Origin: Bryobacterales bacterium
GTDB lineage: Bacteria > Acidobacteriota > Terriglobia > Bryobacterales > UBA6623
Assembly (NCBI GenBank): GCA_028819215.1
Contig: JAPPMG010000024.1
Location: 30,347-94,346, forward strand
Reading direction: 5' to 3'
Length of the DNA stretch: 64,000 nt
Shown here: in pieces, positions 1-9,482 of the stretch
How positions within the stretch are numbered: position 1 is the stretch's first letter
Layout of the letters: each line of letters begins with the position of its first letter
Notes under the pieces: model-generated
Told to the model about the DNA's origin: nothing
What the model saw: the letters and a program-made list of their open reading frames with translations, nothing else
Databases searched by the model: none
Translations under genes and position numbers: made by a program

Positions 1-2
1 GA

Positions 3-3000
3 GCTTCACCAAAGCCACGCCTTTTGAACGACTACGAACAGAGCACGCTGATACGTCGAGCGCTTGCGCGCACCGACACGGCCGACAAGATCGCAGAGCG
101 GTTGGAAGCATTCGGGTATTCCTACGACTTTTCCAAGAACCGCGCTGCGGTCGACGTCTTTCGTGACGACATACTGGCTGTGATCGGGATCCTCCGCTCG
201 ATCGGCGCCAATTCAGATGGCAGAACAGATCGACTGATTGTGAAGACCGCGGAGCGCCTGATCGAAAGCTACGGAAGAACCGCGAACGAAGAGAAGATCC
301 GCGAGACATTGCGGGATGCAGTCTCCGCGCTGCTGCGGGAATTTCCAGACTGCATGGACCGCGCCTACGGTGCGAGCGCGGCTGCCCGCGAGGACTTCAT
401 TCGCGACTTTCGCAACCTCACCCGAGCTTCGCACGGCAACGCACTAGGACACGACTGGAGACTGTGGCAGGCGCTCAGGAAGCTGCGCACCTCGAACAGG
501 CGCCTTAAGTTGCCGGAGCGGTACGACACACTAGCCTGCCTAGTGAAAGAGGCGGCCGCGCGCTTGCACGACCATCCAGGCCCCCGCGAGCACGCGATCG
601 AACATGTCTCCGCGTTGCTGAGAGCCGCCAACGGAGCTCTGCGGCACTACGATGAGGCGAAGCGGCAAGCTGGCTTGGTCGACTACGACGACATGATTTC
701 GATGGCGGGCCGCCTGTTGCGGACGCAACCGGCAGTGCTGGACACGCTGGCCGGACGCATCGACTGCATGGTTGTGGACGAATTCCAGGACACTAACCCA
801 CTCCAGTTTGAGCTGCTGTGGAAGCTGCGGGACGCGGGCGTACCCACACTGATCGTCGGTGATCTCAAGCAAGCCATCATGGGCTTCCAAGGCGCCGACC
901 CGCGCCTGTTTGAAGCGTTGATCGACAACAATCCGGAGCACGCCAGCCCGCTGACCCGAAACTGGCGTTCGCAGCCGCGATTGATGCACGCCATCAACGC
1001 CTTCGGGCGGGCGCTGTTTCCATCCAAGCCCGAGTACGCGCCGTTGCAGCCCCAAGCACCGGCCAGCCCGATGGAGCCGCTGGAAGTCGTGTGGTTCCCA
1101 GTCAACACCAGATCCGGCGGTCGCCGGGCCAGAGCCTACACGATTGGCGAGCGAATCCGGCAGTTGCTCGCCGACCCCAAGCAAAGAGTGATCGACCCGG
1201 AGACCAAGCGCCCGCGTAGATTGCGCGGCGGGGACATCGCAGTGTTGTGCCAGACACACGCGGCACTAGCGACGTACGCAGCCATGCTGCGCGCTGCGGG
1301 CTTGCAAGTGAACTGCACCGAGGACGGATGGCTGCAGTCGCGGGCGGTGCAACTCGCTTGGTACGCACTGTCGTACCTCGCCAATTCCGCCGACCGGCAC
1401 GCAGCGCTCTATCTCGCTGTCACAGAGCTGGGCTCGCTGAGCCTAGAGGAAGGTCTGCGCCAGCTAATCGAGCAGGACCGGGTCGAGGACCCCTTGCTTC
1501 GCAAGCTGGATGCTCTGGCGGAGGGCGTCGCGGACCGGACCATCTATGCGCTGGTTGCGGATACGCTGGCGGCCATGAGACTGTTCGACCATGTCTCGCT
1601 CTGGCCGGATGGCGAACAGGCTCGGGCGAACCTCGTCCATCTGATGGGCTTGGCCGCCGAGTTCATGAACTCGAACCGCGAGGCACTCGCCCACGGGGGC
1701 TACCACGGATCGGGCATCCAGACGTTCCTCGCCTGGCTGAGGGCGAAAGCCGAGCAGGATGACCGTCAGCCCGAGAAGAAGGTGTTGGACGAAGACGCCG
1801 TTGTGCTGCGCACATGGCATAGCTCGAAGGGGCTCGAATGGCCGGTCGTAGCGGTCTGCCAACTGGATCACGAATTCGGAGCACGTCTTCCAGAGCTGGC
1901 ACTTGGATACGAGTCCTTTGGTGACCTATCCCGCCTCCTGCAGCAGGTACGCATCGTCTACTGGCCGAACTATGCAAATCCGGAACGAAACGTGTTGGCG
2001 CGAATCGCTCTCCGCGCAGCTGCCGAGACCGAGGCTCGCCGCCTACTCTACGTGGCGGTCACCCGAGCCCGGGACCGCTTGATCTTGGAATGGCCCGAGT
2101 ACATTGAGAAACGACGGCAAGACGAGGCCAGCGTCCTTGGGCGGATGGCTGAAGCGCTGCACAGTGGGAATCAGTCCTTGTATGAGCAGCCGGAGGCAGT
2201 TGCAAGGAACATCTTGCAGGACCTCGGGAATCAGTTGGCCGAGAAAGTCCCTGCCAAGAGCAGTTACTGGTCACTGCTGCGCATTCACTGCCGACTTGAC
2301 AAGGACTACGGTACGGACGCTGACCAGAGAAACCCAACGCTTGTAGTCGATGGCGAGAAGATCCCCTGCCTAGCGTCCAAGGGATATGTAGAACTCCCCG
2401 AATCAGTACGTTCCGCCGACCCCGCAGAGCCAACAGAGCTACCGCTCACGGGTCGGCGGGCCATCCGGCCCGCACGCCTGCCGAGCGAATCGACACCCGA
2501 CTCTCGCAAGCCGTCTGAAATAGGCGACACATACGAGTCCGCCGCTCCAGTGCGCCACGAACGCTACGGCGACGGACTGGCCCTGAACCTCAACCTCTAC
2601 GGCGTTGAGCTAGGCACGTTCCTGCACCGCTGCTTCGAAGTGCTCGGCAGCCGTCCAGATCTGGCTCCGCGGATTTCGGAGTTGACCGGGGTCGAGGCGA
2701 GTGCAACCGAGGTCTCGGCGATCGCCGCCGCCGTGCAGCGATTCGAGTCGTGGCTCAACCGGAACGGCACTCAGGAAGTGCTCAGAGAGTGGCCTCTGCT
2801 GATGCTGGACGCGAGCGGATCGGTCGTTTCGGGAACCGCTGACCTGATCGCCTGTTCGCCCGATGGCGTCTGGGTCATCGATCACAAGTCTGACAACATC
2901 GACGATCCTGCCGAAGCCTTCCAGAAGTACCGCGGCCAACTCGATTCGTATGCCGCCGCCTTGGCCGCCCAAGACATGCGTGTGCTCGGGGTGGGGATTA

Positions 3001-3065
3001 ACTGGATCCGGCTCGGCGTGGTGACGCTACGCGATGTCGCGAATGCTGACCGGCAGAAGTGCTGA
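3..3065 (+). CDS. UvrD/AddA-type helicase with C-terminal RecB-like nuclease (5' partial)
   Basis: The frame is open from the window edge; the first usable codon is a TTG at 24, so the true start lies upstream. Superfamily 1 helicase motifs are in order: Walker B VVDEFQDTN near residue 250, motif III VGDLKQAIMGFQGAD, motif IV TRNWRSQPRLM, motif V TWHSSKGLEWP and motif VI LLYVAVTRARDRL. The C-terminus has a PDDEXK nuclease core (GTADLIA, then WVIDHKSDN and RGQLDSYAAAL). This is the layout of AddA/RecB-like exonucleases in double-strand break processing. Motif I (Walker A) is outside the window. No AddB partner follows; the next gene is convergent. The first bases read in frame 2 give SFTKAT, like motif Ia, so a frameshift at the very edge cannot be excluded. 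Confidence 0.85.
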   Translation, partial: ASPKPRLLNDYEQSTLIRRALARTDTADKIAERLEAFGYSYDFSKNRAAVDVFRDDILAVIGILRSIGANSDGRTDRLIVKTAERLIESYGRTANEEKIRETLRDAVSALLREFPDCMDRAYGASAAAREDFIRDFRNLTRASHGNALGHDWRLWQALRKLRTSNRRLKLPERYDTLACLVKEAAARLHDHPGPREHAIEHVSALLRAANGALRHYDEAKRQAGLVDYDDMISMAGRLLRTQPAVLDTLAGRIDCMVVDEFQDTNPLQFELLWKLRDAGVPTLIVGDLKQAIMGFQGADPRLFEALIDNNPEHASPLTRNWRSQPRLMHAINAFGRALFPSKPEYAPLQPQAPASPMEPLEVVWFPVNTRSGGRRARAYTIGERIRQLLADPKQRVIDPETKRPRRLRGGDIAVLCQTHAALATYAAMLRAAGLQVNCTEDGWLQSRAVQLAWYALSYLANSADRHAALYLAVTELGSLSLEEGLRQLIEQDRVEDPLLRKLDALAEGVADRTIYALVADTLAAMRLFDHVSLWPDGEQARANLVHLMGLAAEFMNSNREALAHGGYHGSGIQTFLAWLRAKAEQDDRQPEKKVLDEDAVVLRTWHSSKGLEWPVVAVCQLDHEFGARLPELALGYESFGDLSRLLQQVRIVYWPNYANPERNVLARIALRAAAETEARRLLYVAVTRARDRLILEWPEYIEKRRQDEASVLGRMAEALHSGNQSLYEQPEAVARNILQDLGNQLAEKVPAKSSYWSLLRIHCRLDKDYGTDADQRNPTLVVDGEKIPCLASKGYVELPESVRSADPAEPTELPLTGRRAIRPARLPSESTPDSRKPSEIGDTYESAAPVRHERYGDGLALNLNLYGVELGTFLHRCFEVLGSRPDLAPRISELTGVEASATEVSAIAAAVQRFESWLNRNGTQEVLREWPLLMLDASGSVVSGTADLIACSPDGVWVIDHKSDNIDDPAEAFQKYRGQLDSYAAALAAQDMRVLGVGINWIRLGVVTLRDVANADRQKC

Positions 3066-3069
3066 GGCC

Positions 3070-3984
3070 CTACAGGACAGGCTCGTAGCGGGCCATGAGC
3101 GACTCCAGTTCCTTCACTTCTTCCGGTCGCACTTCCGGCAGGGGAGGCCGGACCGGGCCTGCCGGCTTGCCCAAGATTTCCATTGCCTTCTTCATGACGC
3201 TGACCTCATAGCCCTTGCGACGGGCACGCATGGCGTACAGGGGCAGCACGTAGTTGCGCATCAGCCGGCCTAGGCTGGGGGAGTCGAGCATCGAGGCCCG
3301 CTCGTGCAGCTGCAGGGAAAGCCGAGGGGCGATGGTGGCAATGCTCGAGGTGTAGGTGCGCACGCCGATGGAGTAGTAGCCGGGGACCATGTCGTCGCCG
3401 ATCCCGCCGATCCAGTGCAGCTTGTCGCCGCAGCGCTCCATGACGCGCTGGTAGTTGCGAATGTCGCCCTGCCCTTCCTTGAGCGCTATCAGGTTCGGGA
3501 TCTCGGACGCCAGCCGGAAGACCTGCGACGGACTCAAGTTGACGGTGTCCCGCGAATACAAGAACAGGCCTAGGTCTACCGCCTCGCCAATCGCCTTGTA
3601 GTAGCGCATCAGTCCCTCGAAATCAGCATTCGGGTAGTAGGGCGGAAACATCAAGATTCCGTGAGCGCCTGCCTCTTGGGCCTTGCGCGCAAGTTCGACC
3701 GACAGCCCGCCGCCGAACCCCACCCCTGCCAGCACCGCGGTCTTGTCCCCGACTTCTGCCACTGTGGCTTCCACCAGCTGCAGGTGCTCCTCTGGAGTCA
3801 CCGAGTAGAGCTCCCCCGTACCGCCTGCGGCGACCACCGCGCAGAGCGGGAACTTCACCATCTCGGCAACGTTGGTGCGGTAGGCATCGATGTCCAGCGA
3901 GTAGTCGGCCTTGAAGTTGGTGACCGGGAAAGCAATCACGCCCTCCAGCCGCGAGCGCAGTTCAGTCGGCGTCATGGAATCCAT
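3070..3984 (-). CDS. 5-dehydro-4-deoxyglucarate dehydratase-like DHDPS-family protein
   Basis: A 304-aa protein of the dihydrodipicolinate synthase/N-acetylneuraminate lyase TIM-barrel family. It keeps the hallmarks of the KdgD branch: VIAFPVT near the N-terminus, VVAAGGTGELYS for carboxylate binding, a Tyr in LYSRD, and the Schiff-base Lys in IALKEGQGD. Family members dehydrate and decarboxylate 5-dehydro-4-deoxyglucarate to 2-oxoglutarate semialdehyde in hexarate catabolism. There is no signal peptide, so it is cytoplasmic. It lies downstream of an exported uronide-lyase-like propeller on the same strand, which fits uronate or aldarate use. A second ATG three codons in (3975) is an alternative start. 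Substrate assignment within the family is inferred. Confidence 0.75.
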   Translation of the reverse strand: MDSMTPTELRSRLEGVIAFPVTNFKADYSLDIDAYRTNVAEMVKFPLCAVVAAGGTGELYSVTPEEHLQLVEATVAEVGDKTAVLAGVGFGGGLSVELARKAQEAGAHGILMFPPYYPNADFEGLMRYYKAIGEAVDLGLFLYSRDTVNLSPSQVFRLASEIPNLIALKEGQGDIRNYQRVMERCGDKLHWIGGIGDDMVPGYYSIGVRTYTSSIATIAPRLSLQLHERASMLDSPSLGRLMRNYVLPLYAMRARRKGYEVSVMKKAMEILGKPAGPVRPPLPEVRPEEVKELESLMARYEPVL

Positions 3985-4033
3985 TGTCGCACCGGCAGTT
4001 TCGGCGCTTCGGGAAGCGATTCCCGTTCGCCGC

Positions 4034-5275
4034 TCAAGCCCGCACGATCCCCGAAATGTCGATCAGATGCAGCTGCCGGCCCTCGCCGCCGTGCGGGGAA
4101 TCGATGACTACCTTAGTCCCGTCCGGGCTGAACCTCGGGTGGGTGTCACAACGCCACTCGCCCTGATACTCGACGGGGGAGTAGAAGTGGCCCAGCGGCA
4201 CGCGGCGACCGCTGCTCACCTCGTACAGGTACGGATGTTGCAGCCGATCCTCGTCCGGGTAGGTGTCGTTCAGGATCCACGCGTTTCCCGGCAGGTAAGT
4301 GCAATGGCCGTTTAGCGGCATGACTTCGGGGCCGATGACTTCCGTCTCCTCCGTGCGGTCCCGATATAGGTAGAACTTGTCCCCGTGCGTTGGGTGCCAC
4401 GCCCACGCCAGCACTGTCTCGGGATCACGCCAGATGAAGTGCGAAGTCTTGCCGTAGGGATCCAGCACGTATGGCTCCGAGCCATCGCTGCCCACCGTGA
4501 ACATGCGCGTACCGAACCGGCCCCGCCCGTCCGCCGCGCGCCAGCGATGCAAGAAGATCAGGCGCGATCCGTCGGGAGAGACCAAGAGATGGTTGAAGTA
4601 GTGCTTCATGCCGGCGGTCTCGGAATGTGGATTCGGGATCGCCGCGGCCTCGGCCACCGAGATCAGCAGCTCTCGCTCGCCAGTGGCGAGGTCCACCTTC
4701 CATATGCCGACATCATCCGGAGCTAGCACCTCGGAGTTAGGATCCGGGATGCCGACATAGCCATAGCCGGGTCGCGTGTCGTTGAGCCTGCGGAAATCGG
4801 TCGAGACGGCCCAAGCGCCGTCGGGAGAGAGCGCGTAGATGGCGGACGGGATCGTGCGCATCGCTCCACTGCTCACGTCTAGGATCCGGCTGACGTAGGC
4901 ACCGTCTTGGCGGTCGTTCCAGACCACCTCGCTGGACGAGCCGGGAATCCACTGCAGCATGCAGCCCTGCTGCCATCCCCAAGCCGTGCTGCTGCCCAAG
5001 TCGGTCCAGCGGTCGCCGTCCTCGAGATCGACCATGCCGATCCGGATCTCGTCGTCGGCCTGCGGAGAGCGGTGTTCGAAATCGACTTCCATTCCCAGCA
5101 CCAAGCGGTTCGCGGGATCGAATTCGAGCTTGTCGTAGTAGCCGAACCAATGATGCTTCGGCCCACTTGTCAATGTTCGAACCGGCGGCAGACCGGCGTC
5201 CTCGCTCGACCCGCAAGAGGCGGCTAGGCCTGCCGAACCGGCAACGAGGAATTCGCGGCGCGTTTGTCCCAGCAT
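4034..5275 (-). CDS. Tat-exported oligogalacturonate-lyase-like beta-propeller
   Basis: A 413-aa protein with a twin-arginine signal (TRREFLVAGSAGLAAS, then Cys, so possibly a Tat lipoprotein). The rest shows TolB/WD-like repeats, for example LSPDGAWAV, VSPDGSRLIF and FSPDGTKVV, and histidine-rich stretches such as KHHWFGYYDK, GHCTYLP and CDTHPRFS. This pattern resembles the PL22 oligogalacturonide lyase fold and the related exported propellers of Acidobacteriota and Planctomycetota. The gene is 50 bp upstream of the glucarate dehydratase-like gene and probably cotranscribed with it. Lyase activity is inferred; a ligand-binding or scaffold propeller is the alternative. Confidence 0.6.
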   Translation of the reverse strand: MLGQTRREFLVAGSAGLAASCGSSEDAGLPPVRTLTSGPKHHWFGYYDKLEFDPANRLVLGMEVDFEHRSPQADDEIRIGMVDLEDGDRWTDLGSSTAWGWQQGCMLQWIPGSSSEVVWNDRQDGAYVSRILDVSSGAMRTIPSAIYALSPDGAWAVSTDFRRLNDTRPGYGYVGIPDPNSEVLAPDDVGIWKVDLATGERELLISVAEAAAIPNPHSETAGMKHYFNHLLVSPDGSRLIFLHRWRAADGRGRFGTRMFTVGSDGSEPYVLDPYGKTSHFIWRDPETVLAWAWHPTHGDKFYLYRDRTEETEVIGPEVMPLNGHCTYLPGNAWILNDTYPDEDRLQHPYLYEVSSGRRVPLGHFYSPVEYQGEWRCDTHPRFSPDGTKVVIDSPHGGEGRQLHLIDISGIVRA

Positions 5276-5635
5276 CGGCGATTACAGTAGCACCGCGAGT
5301 CGGAATAGGGTGATTGTCGGACGGATTTAGTAATGAGCTACTTGAGGTCAGGGAAGGAGGGGGTAGCAGGGGACCTAGCCACCCTTGTTAGAGAAGTGCT
5401 TGGAGGAGGTCGAACTCCACGACCGGGCGCGCCCCGCGGTGGAACAGCAGGATATTTCCCGCCGCCGTAGTGGCGACCGCTGCGACCTCGCTTTAGTGCC
5501 ACGGTGCGGGCGTTCCGGCCGCCCTCGTGGCGGGAAGCGGCCATTCGACTTCTCAGAGTCCCTGCTGGGAACTCGCCGAGCAAGCGGCCGCGGCAGCGAG
5601 AGGGCATAAGCAAACCGAGCGCATCGTGAGCCCAG
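5276..5635. other. Intergenic region with possible gene fragment
   Basis: No intact gene. On the minus strand between 5492 and 5391 an open stretch reads AGNILLFHRGARPVVEFDLL and ends at a TAA (5390-5388), with a stop codon just upstream of it (5495-5493). The 34 residues look protein-like rather than random and may be the 3' remnant of a lost gene, but I could not assign a family. Confidence 0.3.
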
Positions 5636-6637
5636 TCAGACCCTCAAGTATGGCTTGAGAGCCGCGAAGTTGTGCTCGATTTCCGCCACCGCGTCGCGCG
5701 AGTAGACGTAGTCGCCGCGTCGGGACGCGGTGGTCTTGAAGACGCCGCGGCGCTTCATCATGTACGACCGCAGCCCGGGAATGGCCTGCTCGAGGTTGGT
5801 CATTAGCAACAGCTTGCTGTACAGATCGCGAACCTCGTCGCGCTTGCCCGCCAAGTGCAGGTCCCAGAGCTGCGCGTAAACGTCGCCGTACATCGGACCG
5901 CCGGTCAGCGTGCCGTCCATTCCCAAGCGCATCTCGTAGCTCCATCCTCGGGCGCGGAAAGCGCCCAGAATGATCTTGATCGCCCCGGGGCGATGCTTCG
6001 CCATCGCCTTCATGCGCTCGATAGCCGTCGCTACGCTCCGGTATTCCTCCTTCAGGTAGCCGAAGTTGTCGAATTTGCCGCCCATTTCCACAATGAACTC
6101 GACGGTCGGCTCGACCTTCTGCGATCCGCCGGCTGTCTGTATGAACACCGGGCGCCGAGCAACCTTGCAGAGTTCGCTGTAGTACTCGCGGTAGTCGTCG
6201 AGTGATTGCGCCCGTGTTGGCGGGATGGCGATGACAGCGTCCGGCTCCAGATCCTCAGCGCGCCGGGCGAACTCAAGCATCGACGGAGTGTCTTCCGCCT
6301 GCACGCCGAGGACGAGGGCCGGCTTGCGCCCCTTGGCGGCCTTGGCGATGACTTCCATGCCGCGCATCCGCTCGAGTTTCGAGAGATAGCTCAGGTCGCT
6401 GGCGTTTTGGGGCCAGACCATGCCTTGCACGCCGCAACGGTCCAGGAACTCGACTTCGGCCTCGAGGTCGCTGTAGTCGATCGCCTTGCTCGCCGTGTAC
6501 GGCGTTGCCAGAATCATGAACGCCCCGCGCAGGGGCTTCTCTGCCAATGCGGCCTCGGTCCGTCCCGGCGATGCCAGCGCAGCGGAGGCGAGGAGCCCGA
6601 AGCTGTCGCGACGAGTGAACCGGACAGGGCAGGCCAT
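5636..6637 (-). CDS. Tat-exported DHDPS/NAL-family lyase
   Basis: A 333-aa protein. The ATG at 6637 is preferred over upstream ATGs because it is followed at once by a twin-arginine signal (FTRRDSFGLLASAALA) and has a GGAG about 9 bases upstream. The mature part is a DHDPS-type TIM barrel: ILATPYTASKAIDYSDLEAE, VLGVQAEDTPSML, AVIAIPPT, VFIQTAGG, and the Schiff-base Lys in GYLKEEYRS. Family members cleave or condense pyruvate-like 2-oxo acids. Export is unusual for a Schiff-base aldolase. The gene lies between the uronide propeller and a sialidase-like gene, so a periplasmic role on sialic or keto-deoxy sugar acids is plausible but unproven. Confidence 0.75.
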   Translation of the reverse strand: MACPVRFTRRDSFGLLASAALASPGRTEAALAEKPLRGAFMILATPYTASKAIDYSDLEAEVEFLDRCGVQGMVWPQNASDLSYLSKLERMRGMEVIAKAAKGRKPALVLGVQAEDTPSMLEFARRAEDLEPDAVIAIPPTRAQSLDDYREYYSELCKVARRPVFIQTAGGSQKVEPTVEFIVEMGGKFDNFGYLKEEYRSVATAIERMKAMAKHRPGAIKIILGAFRARGWSYEMRLGMDGTLTGGPMYGDVYAQLWDLHLAGKRDEVRDLYSKLLLMTNLEQAIPGLRSYMMKRRGVFKTTASRRGDYVYSRDAVAEIEHNFAALKPYLRV

Positions 6638-6793
6638 GGTGGGCTCCGACGTGATTGTAACCCCGTACGATCTCCTCGGTTTCGTGCCGATCCCCGAATG
6701 CCACTGCGGGCAACCCTCGGTGCCGGTCACCCCGGCGCCTGCCGGATCGAGTTGTCGCCGACCGGGCGTCGCGCCGTACAGGGCCTACCGCGC

Positions 6794-7969
6794 CTACCCG
6801 GAAACCCTCCACGTGGCCTGGCGCAGGACAGCGTAGGGCGAGCCCGCCATTCTTTCGTACCAAATCGTGACGAGCGAACCATCGTCCAGTTCGACCGTGG
6901 AGGGATAGCCTAGGTCTCCGCCTGCCCCATCGTCGGAGAGCGTCATCGGCCCGGACCAAGAAACTCCGCTGTCTTCGCTCAACCGGGCTTGATTGCCAAA
7001 CGGCGGGCGCCTGTGTCCATAGCTCATCAGCAGTCGCCCGTCGCGCAACCGCAGCAGGTGCGAAGGCAGGCCCCAAACACCGGTCGCATGCGGGGTGGAC
7101 CATGTGAGCCCGCCATCATCGGACTCCGTCTGGAGGATCTCGCGCTCGTTGGACTTGTTGTGGTTGCGGATTTGGGCGATCAACCGCCCGTTGGTCGCCT
7201 CGGCGATGTGAAGCTCGTGGTATTCGGCGAAGTCGTCCCCGTCCCGCGTCGGGATCTCGGCAAGCCAGCGCCAAGTCATGCCGTCGTCGCGGGAATCCGC
7301 AACGCCGATCCGCCGCTTCTCGTGCCAGAGACGCTTCCCGGCATAAATGATCCGTCCGTCGGACAGCGCGATCGGACCGTGAGGGCTGTTCACGGGCACG
7401 CGGTACGGAGCGGACCACGTCACGCCCCCATCGGTCGAGCGCAGCATCCAGGTGCCCAGCATCTGCTCGCGCTCGGCGGCCGGCATGCGCGCGTGCGCGG
7501 ATTGCCAAGCGGAGATTCTCTCCGCGGTCCAATCCGTGAAGCGGTCACTCGTGCCTGCCTCGGCTTGGTTGAGATACTCGACGTAGGCCAGCGACGTGAA
7601 CGTCGTGACGAGCAATGACCCTTCCGCCGTCTCGCACACGCCGGCGTCCCGGTCGTCAATGGCCGAGTCCGTCAGGATTCTCGGCCAGCTCCAGGATTCG
7701 CCTCCGTCCCTGGACCGCATCATTTCCACCCAGCCGAACGGGCACACATGCCCCTGCCTGCCCCCCGAGCAAACGACAATGAGCTCGCCGTTCGAACGTC
7801 TCGCTACGGTGGGCCAGCCGTGGTAGAGATCCGGGCGCTTGCTGATTGTCCGGACCCGCATCACCCTTGCTGCGGGACTGGCAGCAGACGCGGCACTGCT
7901 CGCGATGCAGCCGGCACCCGTGGCGAGGGTCCGGATTAGCTCCCGTCGCGTGCTCCGACGCTTGAACAC
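6794..7969 (-). CDS. Exported sialidase/BNR-repeat family protein
   Basis: Five Asp-box motifs (SRDGGESW, STDGGVTW, SRDDGMTW, SDDGGLTW, SEDSGVSW) are spread along the chain, the signature of the six-bladed sialidase fold. A GTG start at 7969 gives 391 aa and places a twin-arginine motif (STRRELIRTLATGAG) at the N-terminus. The frame is open to an ATG at 8101, but that would overlap the divergent sulfatase. Members include exo-alpha-sialidases (GH33) and many uncharacterised exported glycosidase-like propellers. The FRIP arginine motif is not obvious, so the substrate is uncertain. It may be cotranscribed with the DHDPS-family lyase 156 bp downstream, a pairing reminiscent of sialidase and sialate lyase. 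Confidence 0.7.
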   Translation of the reverse strand: MFKRRSTRRELIRTLATGAGCIASSAASAASPAARVMRVRTISKRPDLYHGWPTVARRSNGELIVVCSGGRQGHVCPFGWVEMMRSRDGGESWSWPRILTDSAIDDRDAGVCETAEGSLLVTTFTSLAYVEYLNQAEAGTSDRFTDWTAERISAWQSAHARMPAAEREQMLGTWMLRSTDGGVTWSAPYRVPVNSPHGPIALSDGRIIYAGKRLWHEKRRIGVADSRDDGMTWRWLAEIPTRDGDDFAEYHELHIAEATNGRLIAQIRNHNKSNEREILQTESDDGGLTWSTPHATGVWGLPSHLLRLRDGRLLMSYGHRRPPFGNQARLSEDSGVSWSGPMTLSDDGAGGDLGYPSTVELDDGSLVTIWYERMAGSPYAVLRQATWRVSG

Positions 7970-8141
7970 GACAAAGAGCTTATCGGATTCGGAACTCCGA
8001 TTGCCCGACCCGCGCTCGCCGCTGTAGCCGTAGGCACGGAAGAACCGGCAGTGCGGGGCGTGCCGTTCCGGCTGCCGGCAACGCGGAATGCGGGTCCGCA
8101 TTCCGGGGTGCTACGATTGGCTCGGCCCCGGGGCCTGGACC

Positions 8142-9482
8142 GTGCCAGACCGAGTTCCGAACATTCTCTTCCTGCACGTCGATCAGATGCACGCGGACGC
8201 TGTTTCTGCATTCGGCTCGCCATACTGCGCCACGCCGGCAATCGACCGCTTGGTTGCGGATGGCATCTCGTTTCGCCGTGCGTACGCGGCCCAGCCGGTC
8301 TGCTGCCCCGCGCGGGCAAGCTGGTTCACTGGACGGACCCCGCTCGAACATGGGGTGCTGACCAACGCCGTTCCGATCAATCCCGAATTGCCCGACCTGG
8401 GCCAATGGCTGCGCGAGCACGGCGAGCACGAAACCGTCTACGCCGGGAAATGGCACATTCCTGGACGTGACGTAGCGAACAGCTTCGACTACCTGCACCC
8501 TGGAACGGGCATGGGAGAGATCGGCGACGGCGATGTGGGACGTGCCGGTGCGGCCTTCCTGCGCAACCGGACATCGGAGCGGCCGTTTTTCCTTTCGATC
8601 GGCTTCCTCAACCCGCACGACTGTTGCTACACCTGCGGCGCGAGCGGCGGCGTAGGAAAGTTCAGCTACGCTTCATCGATCGAGGGCGAGTTGCCCCCGC
8701 TTCCCGAAAACTTCGATCCGGACCTGCCCTGGCTGTCGGACGAGCAGCGCGGCCGCGTCGGCCATTGGAGTGAACTGGACTGGCGCTATTACATCTACTC
8801 CTGCTACCGCCAGACCGAAATGGCCGACGCGCACGTCGGCTTGGTCTACGACGCGCTTCGCCGTTCGCGCTTTGCCGAGAACACGCTCGTGCTGTTCGCG
8901 GCCGACCATGGCGAGGGGATGGGGCATCACGGCCGCATCCTCAAGAACTTCTTGGAGGAGGAATCCTGGCGCGTTCCAACCATCATGGTCCCCCCGGGTC
9001 CGGTCCGCGAGCGCTCGGAAGAGAACCGGCTCGTTTCCAGCCTCGATATCCCGGCGACGATTTGCGACTACGCCGGGGTCCCGCCGCTCCCCGACGCCGA
9101 CGTGGGTCGCAGCTTGCGGTCGCTAGCCGAGGGCGACCCATCCGGCTGGCGGACCTACGTGTTTGGCGAAACCGAGCATTCGGCGGCGGTGCAAGACGGC
9201 CGCTGGAAGGCGATCTTCTATCCGCAATCGCCAACTCGGATGTTCGATCTGGCGGATGACCCCCTCGAGACTCGCAACCTCGCGGCGTCACCCGCTCACA
9301 AAGCGGAGCTCGGCCGGTTGGCGGAGACCCTGCGGGGCTACGTCCGGGGCCGAGCGGTCTACTCCAGGCTCGGCGAGGACGCGCCGGGTGTCGACCGCAG
9401 CGGACAGACCCGCAAGGAGCGGTTGCGCAAGGCTCGGATTTGGTACGAGAGCATTGCCGCGGGGTCCGGGTTGACGGTATGA
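8142..9482 (+). CDS. Type I sulfatase (Cys-type)
   Basis: A 446-aa arylsulfatase-family hydrolase. The sulfatase opening PNILFLHVDQMHAD sits five codons after a GTG at 8142; the frame is open back to an ATG at 8088, but the GTG keeps it clear of the divergent gene. The formylglycine motif is C-C-P-A-R followed by ASWFTGR (CxPxR), where the first Cys is converted to formylglycine. The metal site includes the N-terminal Asp of HVDQ and ADHGEGMGHHG. No signal peptide is visible, unlike the other two sulfatases here. Such enzymes remove sulfate esters from sugars. The stop overlaps the next start (ATGA), so the two genes are translationally coupled. Confidence 0.85.
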   Translation: MPDRVPNILFLHVDQMHADAVSAFGSPYCATPAIDRLVADGISFRRAYAAQPVCCPARASWFTGRTPLEHGVLTNAVPINPELPDLGQWLREHGEHETVYAGKWHIPGRDVANSFDYLHPGTGMGEIGDGDVGRAGAAFLRNRTSERPFFLSIGFLNPHDCCYTCGASGGVGKFSYASSIEGELPPLPENFDPDLPWLSDEQRGRVGHWSELDWRYYIYSCYRQTEMADAHVGLVYDALRRSRFAENTLVLFAADHGEGMGHHGRILKNFLEEESWRVPTIMVPPGPVRERSEENRLVSSLDIPATICDYAGVPPLPDADVGRSLRSLAEGDPSGWRTYVFGETEHSAAVQDGRWKAIFYPQSPTRMFDLADDPLETRNLAASPAHKAELGRLAETLRGYVRGRAVYSRLGEDAPGVDRSGQTRKERLRKARIWYESIAAGSGLTV

